NCBI RefSeq assembly: GCF_002803845.1
Contig: NZ_CP024985.1
Location: 8,133,501 to 8,197,500 of the forward strand
Length of the DNA: 64,000 bases
From: Streptomyces lavendulae subsp. lavendulae
Lineage (GTDB): Bacteria; Actinomycetota; Actinomycetes; Streptomycetales; Streptomycetaceae
Direction: 5' to 3'
The notes below the pieces were generated by a model. That model saw only the letters and a program-made list of their open reading frames with translations. It ran no database searches and was not told the origin of the DNA. How positions within the stretch are numbered: the stretch's first letter is position 1; the number at the start of each line of letters is the position of its first letter. A program made the translations under genes and the position numbers. Positions 54,837 through 62,941 of this stretch are shown piece by piece.

Positions 54837-55398
54837 GCCAGCTGCGCAGGAGTCGGCTCACGACGGGCATCGCGACGTACGTCATCAGCACGTTGAAGAC
54901 GGCGGCCGTGATCGCGCTGTTGAGCAGGAGGGGGAGTGCGGTCAGGTGCGGCATGAGGAAGAAGCCGCCGAGTACGGAGATCGGGTAGATCGCCAGGGTC
55001 GCGCTGATCGCCATCTTCCACCGGGGCGGCGCCGGCCGCATCGAGCCCGGTTCGGCGAACCAGGTCTCCATGCCGGTCAGGGTGCGCCGGCCGACCTCGG
55101 TGTGGTGGTGCCCCTGGCAGTCGGCGAACCAGGCCGCCCGTTCGGGCGACTCCTGCCAGGCGCGGCAGGCCTCCGCATCCCGGAACCGGTGGATGAGGAA
55201 CCAGGGGGCGTCGCCGCCGGAGGAGCGGAAGAGCCCGTACCCCAGATGGCCGGGGAAGGCCGCCGCGCTCTCCAGGATGCCCTTCGCCCACAGCTCGAAG
55301 TCGGCCTCGTACCCGGGGTCGACCCGGCGGGCTATCAGGAGGGTCACCTCGCCGGTGTCGGCGGGGACGGTGGAGTGCTCAAGGCTGACCGCGGTCAC
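54826..55398 (-). CDS. Antibiotic biosynthesis monooxygenase (ABM)-like domain with membrane anchor
   Basis: GTG 55398 gives 190 residues. The first ~110 form an ABM ferredoxin-like fold: VTLLIARRVDPGYEADFELW, KGILESAAAFPGHLGYGLFR, WFLIHRFRDAEACRAWQESP. Two membrane spans close the protein (MAISATLAIYPISVLGGFFL and LPLLLNSAITAAVFNVLMTY). This ABM-plus-transmembrane type is widespread in bacteria; activity unknown. Confidence 0.88.
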   Translation of the reverse strand: MTAVSLEHSTVPADTGEVTLLIARRVDPGYEADFELWAKGILESAAAFPGHLGYGLFRSSGGDAPWFLIHRFRDAEACRAWQESPERAAWFADCQGHHHTEVGRRTLTGMETWFAEPGSMRPAPPRWKMAISATLAIYPISVLGGFFLMPHLTALPLLLNSAITAAVFNVLMTYVAMPVVSRLLRSWLTP

Positions 55399-55458
55399 AC
55401 GTACTCCTCGTGATCATGCCGCGCCCGAGCACACTCTACTCACTCCTCCGCCGGGGAA

Positions 55459-55803
55459 TCAGCGCCCCAGCCGGGCGTCGAGCCAGGTGAGTACCTCGGG
55501 GGTGACGGGGTCGGTGATGTCCGCGAACTCCCGGTGCTTGGTGAGGAACTTGGCGACGTACGGGCAGACGGGCACGATCCGCAACCCGGAGGCGCGGACG
55601 TCGGTCAGTGCCTGCTCGACGAGGATCGCGGCGAGTCCCTGGCCGGCGTAGGCGTCGTCGACCTCGGTGTGGAAGAAGACCCGCCGGCCGTCGCGGTCGC
55701 GGTAGGCGGTCAGGCCGGCGCGGTGGTCGTCGACGAGGATCTCGTAGCGGTGGCGGTCGTCGACGCGGCGGACGACGGGGGCGGTGGTGGTCTGCTCGCT
55801 CAT
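55459..55803 (-). CDS. Small GNAT-like N-acetyltransferase (YjdJ type)
   Basis: The 114-residue protein matches the short YjdJ/Gcn5-like fold: RYEILVDDHRAGLTAYRDRD, VFFHTEVDDAYAGQGLAAIL (acetyl-CoA site AGQGLA), VPVCPYVAKFLTKHREFADI. It likely uses acetyl-CoA; the acceptor is unknown. It lies 25 bp downstream of the pirin gene, both on the minus strand, and is probably co-transcribed with it. Confidence 0.88.
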   Translation of the reverse strand: MSEQTTTAPVVRRVDDRHRYEILVDDHRAGLTAYRDRDGRRVFFHTEVDDAYAGQGLAAILVEQALTDVRASGLRIVPVCPYVAKFLTKHREFADITDPVTPEVLTWLDARLGR

Positions 55804-55828
55804 GGCGGAGGTCCTTTCGGTGCGGGGG

Positions 55829-56776
55829 TCAGTGGCGGGAGGGGTTCTTGCGGGGTGCGATCACGGCGTTGGGCAGGGCGGGGGCGGGCAGCCGCTCGCC
55901 GGGGTAGCCGCCGACGGTGCCGAAACGGTCGGAGGCGCGCTCCCATTCCTCCCGCGCCAGGGCGATGTCCCGGTGGCTGCGGCCGATGAAGTTCCACCAC
56001 ATCACGATCTCCTCCTCGAAGGGCGGGCCGCCCAGGAGGACCGTGCGGGCCGGGTGGCCGGAGTCGTTGGTGAGGGTGAGGGTGGTGCGGCCGGGGGCGG
56101 CGTAGCCGAGCTCCGCGGGGCGCAGGGGAGTTCCGTCGAGGCGGACGTCGCCCTCGTCGACGAGGAGTCCGTGTTCGAAGCCGGGGTCGACGCCGAGGGT
56201 GACGGTGGCCCCGGCGTCGATCAGGACCTCGGCGCCGAGGAGCGGGGTGAAGGTGCGTACGGGGGAGGTGTCGCCGGCGAGGGTGCCCAGGAAGATCCGC
56301 AGCTCCGCGCCGTCGACGCGGAACGGCCTGGGGGCGTGGTGCTGGAACTCGCGCGGCGCGTGACGGTGTTCGCCGGGGAGGGCCACCCAGAGCTGGACGC
56401 CGTGGAGCACGGTGGTGGCGGGGGTGGAGACCTCCGTGTGGCTGATGCCGCGGCCACCGGTCATGAGGTTGATCTCCCCGGGCCGTACGAAGGCGTGCGT
56501 GCCCAGGCTGTCGCGGTGCTCGATCTCCCCCCTGAACAGCCAGCTGACGGTCTGGAGTCCGGTGTGCGGGTGGGGCGCGACGTCCATGCCTCCGGAGTCG
56601 GCGACCCGGTCGGGGCCGTAGTGGTCGGCGAAGCACCAGGCCCCGATGAGCGTCCGGGACCGCTGCGGCAGGGTGCGCCGTACGGTCATCGCCCGCGGCC
56701 CGCCCAGCGGGACGTCCCGGGCGGTGAGCACCTCGACCTCGACCCTGGCCGTGCCTTCAACCTCCGTGTGATCCAT
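55829..56776 (-). CDS. Pirin-family protein
   Basis: ATG 56776 preceded by GGGAG gives 315 residues with two cupin domains. The metal-binding block is GGMDVAPHPHTGLQTVSWLF with Glu in RGEIEHRDSLGTHAFVRPGE and ISHTEVS. The C-terminal pirin_C domain spans LLGAEVLIDAGATVTLGVDP to LTNDSGHPARTVLLGGPPFE. Some pirins have quercetin dioxygenase activity; others act as co-regulators. It is divergent from the AhpD-like gene, suggesting shared redox response. Confidence 0.92.
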   Translation of the reverse strand: MDHTEVEGTARVEVEVLTARDVPLGGPRAMTVRRTLPQRSRTLIGAWCFADHYGPDRVADSGGMDVAPHPHTGLQTVSWLFRGEIEHRDSLGTHAFVRPGEINLMTGGRGISHTEVSTPATTVLHGVQLWVALPGEHRHAPREFQHHAPRPFRVDGAELRIFLGTLAGDTSPVRTFTPLLGAEVLIDAGATVTLGVDPGFEHGLLVDEGDVRLDGTPLRPAELGYAAPGRTTLTLTNDSGHPARTVLLGGPPFEEEIVMWWNFIGRSHRDIALAREEWERASDRFGTVGGYPGERLPAPALPNAVIAPRKNPSRH

Positions 56777-56876
56777 CTCCCAGCCCCTCTCCCACCAAAG
56801 TAGTTTCGATTTCAACAACTATGGGTGATCATAGTCCCGAAGGCAACCCGGGACAACAGGCGAAGGAGCACGGGTG

Positions 56877-57374
56877 ATGGAGACGGCACAGACCGCGGGA
56901 ACCCATCGGACCAACGGCCGGATCTACCTCGACAAACAGAGCCCCGCCGTGTACCAGGCGCTGGTCAGGACCGCCGACGCCGTCCGCGCGACGGCGGCCG
57001 AAGCCGGCCTTGACCGGCTCCTGGTCGAGCTGGTCAACATCCGCGTGTCCCAGCTCAACGGCTGCGCATTCTGCCTTGACGTCCACACCCGGGCCGCGCT
57101 GCGCGCCGGGGAGACGACCCGTCGCCTCGGCGTGCTCGCCGCCTGGCGGGACACCGAGCTCTTCACCGCCCGCGAGCGCGCCTCCCTCGCCCTGGCCGAG
57201 GCCACCACCCACCCTGCCGACGCCCTCGCCCAGGAGCGGGCGTACGCGCAGGCGCAGGAGGTGCTGGACGACGACGAGATCTCCGCCGTGGTCTGGGCGG
57301 CGATCACGATCAACGCCTTCAACCGCGTCTCGATCCTCAGCAAACACCCGGTACGGGAAACCCCCGCCCGCTGA
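56877..57374 (+). CDS. AhpD-like carboxymuconolactone decarboxylase-family protein
   Basis: ATG 56877 lies 8 bases after AAGGAG and gives 165 residues. The redox motif is NGCAFCLDVHTRAALRAG (CxxC-x3-H), preceded by LLVELVNIRVSQ. The helical bundle ends with SAVVWAAITINAFNRVSILS. Such proteins reduce peroxides through the CxxC pair. Divergent from pirin. Confidence 0.92.
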   Translation: METAQTAGTHRTNGRIYLDKQSPAVYQALVRTADAVRATAAEAGLDRLLVELVNIRVSQLNGCAFCLDVHTRAALRAGETTRRLGVLAAWRDTELFTARERASLALAEATTHPADALAQERAYAQAQEVLDDDEISAVVWAAITINAFNRVSILSKHPVRETPAR

Positions 57375-57537
57375 ACCGCTACGACGCCGTCGCCCGCCCC
57401 GCCCGGGACGGGGGAGCGAGAGGGAGGGAGAGCCCTTCGGCCGTGTGGCTCAGCTCTGGGCTGCGGTTCATCGATTGTTGCCGTGACCGGATGAGTGGCT
57501 AGGTCCTGTCCGGCGGATCATGTGACGGTCGCCTCGC

Positions 57538-58419
57538 GTGGGGGTCATTGTGCGGTTTGTGGGGCGGGGCGATCTGACGAATGACGAGTGGGCGCGACTT
57601 GCGCCCCTTCTGCCGAAGTCCGGGGGCCGGGCCGGGCGTTGGAGTGACCACCGAACAGTGATCAACGGGATCTTGTTCCGGATCCGCACAGGAGTCCCTT
57701 GGTGGGATCTGCCGAACCGGTTCGGGAGCTGGAAAACGGCCTATGAGCGTCACCTCCGGTGGTCGGCGGACGGCACCTGGGATCGGACCGTGCAAGCCGT
57801 CCAGGCCGGTGCCGACGCCCGGGGCCAGATCGACTGGAGCATGGTGAGCGTGGACTCCACCTCGTGCCGAGCCCATCAGCACGCTGCCGGAGCTCCGCGC
57901 AGGACGCCGCGAGTTCCCAAGCGGAGATCAACACCTCGGCAGCACCGCCCCGACGAAGGACTCGGCCGTTCGCGGGGCGGCCTGACCTCCAAGATCCACC
58001 TTGCCGGGGAAGGTGGTCTCCGTCCTCTGTCGCTGCTGATCACTCCTGGTCAGTGGGGCGACAGCCCGCAGCCGATCCCAGTCCTCGAACGCATCCGGGT
58101 AAAGCGCCTCGGCGGTGGGCATCCACGCACTCGTCCCGACCACTTGGGCGGCGATAATCGCCGCTACCTACGCAGACGCCAGATCAAACACACCATCCCG
58201 GAACCGAAGGACCAGCGAGCCAACCGCAGGCGCCGAGGAAGCCGAGGAGGCCGGCCGGCGGGCTTTGACAAGGAGAGATACAAGCGCCGCAACGAGGTCG
58301 AGCGCACGATCAACCGGCTCAAGCGCTTCCGCGCCGTGGCTACGCGCTACGACAAACGCGCCTCCGTCTTCCACGGTACTGTCACCGCGGCATCCCTCCG
58401 CCTGTGGCTCAGCCCGTGA
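57538..58419 (+). CDS. IS5-family transposase of element C
   Basis: The continuous frame of 293 residues has DLTNDEWARLAPLLPKSGGR, GILFRIRTGVPWWDLPNRFG, the first Asp in MVSVDSTSCRAHQHAAGA, the glycine-rich RSRGGLTSKIHLAGEGG, and KRRNEVERTINRLKRFRAVA with the catalytic Glu. The segment around the second Asp (DHLGGDNRRYLRRR) lacks about seven residues normally present (an AYxSR-like piece), so activity is doubtful. It starts at GTG 57538. Confidence 0.8.
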   Translation: MGVIVRFVGRGDLTNDEWARLAPLLPKSGGRAGRWSDHRTVINGILFRIRTGVPWWDLPNRFGSWKTAYERHLRWSADGTWDRTVQAVQAGADARGQIDWSMVSVDSTSCRAHQHAAGAPRRTPRVPKRRSTPRQHRPDEGLGRSRGGLTSKIHLAGEGGLRPLSLLITPGQWGDSPQPIPVLERIRVKRLGGGHPRTRPDHLGGDNRRYLRRRQIKHTIPEPKDQRANRRRRGSRGGRPAGFDKERYKRRNEVERTINRLKRFRAVATRYDKRASVFHGTVTAASLRLWLSP

Positions 58420-58472
58420 TCGGACGGATAAAACGGTGGCTTCCTGATTCGCTTCCCTGCCACGATCTGGGG

Positions 58473-58997
58473 GTGACCACGTTGTTCCTGATGGTCGGCC
58501 TGCCAGGGGCCGGAAAGACCACACGGGCTCGGCAGCTCGCCGCAGAGCACGGCGCGCTGCGTCTGACGCCCGACGACTGGATGATCCCCCTGTTCGGCGA
58601 GGCGGAGGCGGACGGGAAGCGCGACGTGCTGGAGGGGCGCATGCTCTGGCTCGCCCTGGAGGCGGTCAGACTGGGCACCGACGTCGTCGTGGACTACGGC
58701 TGCTGGTCACGGGACGAACGGTCCGCGATCCGCTGGCTGGTGGAGGCCGAGGGGGCGTGCTTCCGCATGGTCTACCTGCCGGTGGACGAGGAGACCCAAC
58801 GCACCCGTATCGCCCACCGCTGGGTGACCACCCCCGAGGAGACGTTGCCGATGTCCGAGGCCGACATCCTGCACGGGCGCGCGCATTTCGAGGAGCCCGA
58901 CGCGGCGGAGCTGGAGGGCCGCAGGGGCGCCGGCCCGCCGCCCGGGTGGGTCGACTGGCGGGAGTGGGCCGCCGACCGGTGGCCGTCGTTCGCGTGA
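58473..58997 (+). CDS. P-loop kinase (AAA/zeta-like), cargo of element C
   Basis: GTG 58473 gives 174 residues. Walker A is MVGLPGAGKTTRARQLAA, the Walker B-like strand is DVVVDYGCWSRDER, and LRLTPDDWMIPLFGE is the substrate acid region. The lid has THRIAHRWVTT-like arginines. It resembles small ATP-binding kinases that phosphorylate nucleosides or antibiotics (chloramphenicol phosphotransferase-like, zeta-like). The substrate is unknown. No antitoxin-like gene is next to it. Confidence 0.8.
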   Translation: MTTLFLMVGLPGAGKTTRARQLAAEHGALRLTPDDWMIPLFGEAEADGKRDVLEGRMLWLALEAVRLGTDVVVDYGCWSRDERSAIRWLVEAEGACFRMVYLPVDEETQRTRIAHRWVTTPEETLPMSEADILHGRAHFEEPDAAELEGRRGAGPPPGWVDWREWAADRWPSFA

Positions 58998-59079
58998 CTG
59001 CTGCGGCCCACGACAATCAGCCGTACCGGGCCTGCCTGCACCAGCCCGAGATGATCCGCCGGACAGCCCCGAGTCGGAA

Positions 59080-59100
59080 GGGCGCCCCAGCGGGGCGCCC
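59080..59100. terminator. GC-rich hairpin past the kinase gene
   Basis: A perfect 9-bp stem GGGCGCCCC/GGGGCGCCC with loop AGC lies 83 bp past the kinase stop and just beyond the IS end. Confidence 0.5.
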
Positions 59101-59109
59101 CGGCCGGAC

Positions 59110-59366
59110 TGGATCTCGAACCGGTACGGGCTGATGTCGTACTCGGTCTCGCCGAGCTTGCGGACGATCTCGAATCCCGCCAGGCCGGTCTCCTCGCGTG
59201 CCTCGCGCAGTGCGGCGGCTTCCGGGGTTTCACCGGGGCGGATGCTCCCTGCGGGGACCTGGATGCCGACCTCTTCGCAGGAGTAGTCGCTGTGGCGGAA
59301 CACGAGAAGGCGCCCGTCACGTACGACGTAGACGAGGACCTTCTCCTTCGTGACTTTCTCGGGCAT
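59110..59366 (-). pseudogene. NUDIX hydrolase, 3' end cut off
   Basis: ATG 59366 behind GGAGG begins MPEKVTKEKVLVYVVRDGRL. The NUDIX box is GSIRPGETPEAAALREAREE then TGLAGFEIV. After ETEYDISPYRFEIQ (near 59110) the family match stops; the frame runs on antisense through the kinase to 58707 with unrelated residues. The lost part would be the last third of the fold. Confidence 0.75.
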
Positions 59367-59504
59367 GGCGACAACCTCCACTCGGTACGGCAACCGGTGC
59401 ATGAACCCTTGTCGCCGCCCGATCGGCGATTTCGCCGGCACAGCCGACGGACGGCCGCCGGTACTGCCGCTGACGCGTCAGCGACGTTCGCTATTGTCCG
59501 TGCC

Positions 59505-60083
59505 ATGACCTCAAGTGATCATCTGCTCGACCTGATCCAGACCAACCCGGAGATCGATCTGCTGCTGCGGTCGTCGTTCGGCTTCGACATCCACCGGAAG
59601 TACTACGGGGATGACCTGAGCCTCGCCTCGGGTGCGCCGCTGGAGGTGATCGCCGGGGAGTCTGCCGGTGGCGCGTACTTCCTGGGTGTCGAGCAGAACG
59701 GTCGCCGGCCTGTGGTGTTCGCGAGTTCCGAAGGGGAAGGCGGACTGCTCGCCGATGACCTGGCGGACGCGCTGGAGATCATCATCGGGCTGGAATGGCG
59801 GGACTGCCTCTCCTTCTCGGGCGGTGGTGATCTGGAGGTCATGCAGGCCTCCGCCCAGCACCTTGAACGGTCCCGCTACAAGGACAACCCGGACATCGAC
59901 AGCGAAGCCGCCCAGGTGGCAGCAGCCCTGTCGCTGCGCATCGTGCCTGTCGCCGACCTCGTCATCCGGTTGCAGGCGGCCGCCTCGAAGACCGAACCGG
60001 ACTACGTCGTGACCGGTGACGGACAGACGTTCGATCCGCTGTTCGGCGAGTACGCGGAGCCTCGCCATGGTGGCTGGCGCTGA
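59505..60083 (+). CDS. SUKH-like protein (possible immunity-type)
   Basis: ATG 59505 gives 192 residues. The order LLLRSSFGFDIHRKYYGDDL, PLEVIAGESAGGAYFLGVEQ, RPVVFASSEGEGGLLADDLA and LEIIIGLEWRDCLSFSG is like SUKH/SMI1-KNR4 superfamily proteins, many of which neutralise toxins. No toxin gene is adjacent. The assignment rests on pattern only. Confidence 0.6.
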   Translation: MTSSDHLLDLIQTNPEIDLLLRSSFGFDIHRKYYGDDLSLASGAPLEVIAGESAGGAYFLGVEQNGRRPVVFASSEGEGGLLADDLADALEIIIGLEWRDCLSFSGGGDLEVMQASAQHLERSRYKDNPDIDSEAAQVAAALSLRIVPVADLVIRLQAAASKTEPDYVVTGDGQTFDPLFGEYAEPRHGGWR

Positions 60084-60127
60084 ACCCGACCGGCCACTGC
60101 CGGCCGTCGCATCGGCACTGATGTCGC

Positions 60128-61561
60128 TCAGTTCGGGCCGGTGGTCCGGACGAGCGCCAGTTCCCGGTCCGTCAGGGGCGGTTCGGTCAAGGGTGGGCGC
60201 AGCGGGCCGCGCAGGGCGCCGAGGAGGACGCGCGGCCTGACCAGAGTGGTCAGGGGGGCCTGGAGTGAGGTGACGTCGAAGAAGTCCCTGGTCATGGTGG
60301 AGTTCCCGCAGCACGTGCTCAGCAGGCGGTAGGTGTAGGCGGACAGGACCTTGTCCTTGCGCGTCGGGGTGCTCTGGGCGCTTCCCTGGGCTCCCGGGTA
60401 GAACACGTCGTGTCCGAGTGCCAGGTCCCAGGCCGCCGCGACCGGTTTGGCCATGGCCTTCTGGACCCGTCGTGCGAGCCGGGGCGCGTCGATTCCGTCG
60501 GCCGCGGCGAGGTCGCGGAGCACGAGCGCGGCCTGGGCGGCCACGGACATGGCGTGCCCGTAGATGGGGTTGAACGCGGCCAGGGCGTCGCCGAGCACCA
60601 CGAACCGCTCCGGCCAGTTCCCGACGTTCTCGAAGTGGCGACGGGTGTTGCGCGTGCTCCGGTTGACCGTGACGTCCGTCAGCGGCTCCAGGTCCGAGAT
60701 GATCTCTCCGATGACGGGGTGACGCAGCCCGCGGGCGAACGGCTCGAAGTCCTCGTTCCTCGCCGTCGGCTCGCCCCCTCTGGTTCCGGCCGTGGTGACG
60801 ATCCACTGGCCGTGCTCGATGGGCAGGATGCTGGCGCTCTGCCCGGGCCGTGCCGTCCGGGGGTCCGACTGCACGACGACCATGGGGAACCCGGCCGTTC
60901 CCCCGGGTGCGCGGAAGACCCGGCTGGCATACGTCAGGCCGAGGTCCAGGGAGCGCTCGGGTGCGGGTCGGACCCCCAGCTCCGCCAGGTACCGCGGGGT
61001 CCGCGAACCCCGCCCGCTCGCGTCGACGACGAAGTCGGCCTCCAGGTCGGTTTCCCGGCCGTCCGCCGCCCGGGTGCGCACGCCGGTGACGCGGGCGGCC
61101 GTGCCGATGAGGCCCTCGACGCGGGTGTGCTGGCGGACGGTCACCCTGGTGTCGGCCAGCACGAGGTCGCGTACGGCGTGGTCGAGCACGTCACGGCTGC
61201 AGGCGATCAGGAAGGCCGTCTCGGCGGTCCAGCGGCGGAGCCAGCCCTCGGGAGTGAACCCGACCATGCCGGTGGGGATGGGGATGCGGTTCGCACCCGC
61301 GGCCGTCCACCGGTCGGTGACGCCGGGCAGAAGGGCCTCGGCGGCGCGCACTCCGCTGCTCCAGAACATGTGCGCGTGGCTCGCCTGGGGAAGTCCCTTG
61401 CGAGGGCCCGGGACGGCCGGCAGTTCGTCGTTCTCGATGATGAGCACCTCGTCCACCACCTCACGCAGCGCGGCGGCTGCCAGGGTCCCGGCCAGACTTC
61501 CGCCGATGACGATGGCCCGTTGGCGTGCCGGTGCCGTGGAACTGATGCTGGGGCGGGTCAT
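60128..61561 (-). CDS. FAD-dependent oxidoreductase (squalene-epoxidase/halogenase-like)
   Basis: ATG 61561 gives 477 residues. The N-terminal Rossmann motif is AIVIGGSLAGTLAAAALREV, followed by GPRKGLPQASHAHMFWSSGV, the FADFVVDASGRGSRTP-like stretch DFVVDASGRGSR and the late FAD site FVVLGDALAAFNPIYGHAMS. The order fits group A flavin monooxygenase-like proteins of secondary metabolism. It follows two overlapping membrane-protein genes on the same strand, 126 bp away, and may belong to that operon. Substrate unknown. Confidence 0.88.
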   Translation of the reverse strand: MTRPSISSTAPARQRAIVIGGSLAGTLAAAALREVVDEVLIIENDELPAVPGPRKGLPQASHAHMFWSSGVRAAEALLPGVTDRWTAAGANRIPIPTGMVGFTPEGWLRRWTAETAFLIACSRDVLDHAVRDLVLADTRVTVRQHTRVEGLIGTAARVTGVRTRAADGRETDLEADFVVDASGRGSRTPRYLAELGVRPAPERSLDLGLTYASRVFRAPGGTAGFPMVVVQSDPRTARPGQSASILPIEHGQWIVTTAGTRGGEPTARNEDFEPFARGLRHPVIGEIISDLEPLTDVTVNRSTRNTRRHFENVGNWPERFVVLGDALAAFNPIYGHAMSVAAQAALVLRDLAAADGIDAPRLARRVQKAMAKPVAAAWDLALGHDVFYPGAQGSAQSTPTRKDKVLSAYTYRLLSTCCGNSTMTRDFFDVTSLQAPLTTLVRPRVLLGALRGPLRPPLTEPPLTDRELALVRTTGPN

Positions 61562-61687
61562 GTGACTGCTCTCTGGCGGGCCGCCGAGGCGCGGGCGGCA
61601 TGGTTGTCGGAGGAAGGGGCCCGGCCGGGCGGACCCCAAAGGGTTCTGGGTGACGGCTTGCCGACGGGTGCCGACGGGTGGGATCGG

Positions 61688-62941
61688 TCAGCCGTCCGTG
61701 TGGCCCGGATGCGGCGGCGGAGTGTCGGGGAGCGGTCCGACCAGTTCGGAGGGCCCCTCGAAAGGCCCCGCGAAGGTCCCCTCGAAGGGCGACGGCCACC
61801 CGGATTCCCGGCCGGGGGTCTGGTCGGGGACAGCCATCACGCGTAGGACGTCCGAGAGCCGCAGGAGCTGTTCGTCGTCGCCCGACAGCATGTCCTCCAG
61901 GCTGCATGCCGCTCGGTCGGCCTGGGCGGCGCGCAGGGCTTCGAACGCCGCGGCCACCATGGCGATGTGGCGTGCGGCATTCGGCTTCAGCGCGCCGGGC
62001 AGCGCGTCCGGCTGTTCCTCTTCCTGCGCGCGGCGGCCGAGACGGGGCGCGATCAGCCGGAGACCGTCGCGGATGTCGCAGGTCCGGCGCAGCTGGCGCT
62101 TGCCGAGCGAGGAGCCCCAGGGAATGCGCACCAGTTCGTACGGGGTCACCGCGCGCATGGTCACCCACAGCGGGCGCAGACGCCGGTACCGGGACCAACG
62201 GTTCCACAGACTCGTCACGCCCTGGCTGGCGGAAGGCAGCGCGAGGCCGACGCACTGGAGGAGCGAGGCCAGTGAGGACACCGTCGGGGCGACGGTGGTG
62301 CTGACGCCGTCCCAGTCCTGGCCGGCCCATCGCGCGCCGATGGCCAGGAGCTTGCACGCGACGTATCCCAGGCTCAGGACCGAGCCGGTCACGATGAGGA
62401 GCAGCCCGCTGCGCAGGAGGCCCGGCACCTCGCGGGACCAGCGCCAGCACAGGCGGGCCAGCACCAGGTTCGCCAGCCCGTAGGACAGCACGCACAGGAC
62501 GACCATCTCCCGGACGTACGGGGTGGTGGCGTAGTAGGTGTCGAAGTCACGGAGGCGTTCCTCGGACGCGTCTCCGAGGGCGAACAGGGTGAACTGCGTA
62601 GCGATCACCGCTCCGTAGATGCCGACGCACCAGCGCGTCGCCGCCCGGCGCCGGTCCTCCGGCCCTCCGCGCCAGGTGATCGTGAGGTTGACGAGCGCGG
62701 CACTGGCGGCGGTGACGATGCCGTACACCAGCGGAACCGAGAAGTTGGGGACCCCGGTGAGCGCGTTCACCTGGGAGATCGTCGGCGGCGCCGCGAAGAA
62801 GAAAACGGCGGCGCCCAGGGGGAGGAGCAGGGAAACGGAACGGACGAGGGGGTCACGCCAGTGTCGTACGAGTCCGGGCGCCCTCAGGGCGAAGGCGACG
62901 GAGAGCACGCCGACGAGAAGATAGAAGTACAGGGTGGTCAT
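61688..62941 (-). CDS. MAB_1171c-like multi-span membrane protein
   Basis: ATG 62941 overlaps the stop of the preceding gene (ATGA), giving translational coupling. Of 417 residues the first ~230 hold seven membrane spans (LYFYLLVGVLSVAFALRAPG, LVNLTITWRGGPEDRRRAAT, CVGIYGAVIATQFTLFALGD). The rest is cytoplasmic, with WSRYRRLRPLWVTMRAVTPY and DIRDGLRLIAPRL, as in the MAB_1171c family of putative transporters. It is a paralog of the gene upstream. Confidence 0.85.
   Translation of the reverse strand: MTTLYFYLLVGVLSVAFALRAPGLVRHWRDPLVRSVSLLLPLGAAVFFFAAPPTISQVNALTGVPNFSVPLVYGIVTAASAALVNLTITWRGGPEDRRRAATRWCVGIYGAVIATQFTLFALGDASEERLRDFDTYYATTPYVREMVVLCVLSYGLANLVLARLCWRWSREVPGLLRSGLLLIVTGSVLSLGYVACKLLAIGARWAGQDWDGVSTTVAPTVSSLASLLQCVGLALPSASQGVTSLWNRWSRYRRLRPLWVTMRAVTPYELVRIPWGSSLGKRQLRRTCDIRDGLRLIAPRLGRRAQEEEQPDALPGALKPNAARHIAMVAAAFEALRAAQADRAACSLEDMLSGDDEQLLRLSDVLRVMAVPDQTPGRESGWPSPFEGTFAGPFEGPSELVGPLPDTPPPHPGHTDG

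Larger units (their letters stand above)
57502..59066 (+). mobile_element. IS5-type element C with a kinase as apparent cargo
   Basis: The left end GGTCCTGTCCGGCGGATCAT (57502) is typical of Streptomyces IS5 elements of this kind. Its 16-base core (57506-57521) returns exactly inverted at 59051-59066; the outermost four bases do not match. The transposase fills 57538-58419, and the P-loop kinase gene lies between it and the right end. The right end abuts a truncated NUDIX gene. No target duplication is seen. Confidence 0.55.

Noticed and set aside
58707..59366. Full-length NUDIX protein of 220 codons
   Set aside because: After about residue 85 the frame is antisense to the kinase gene and shows no family features.
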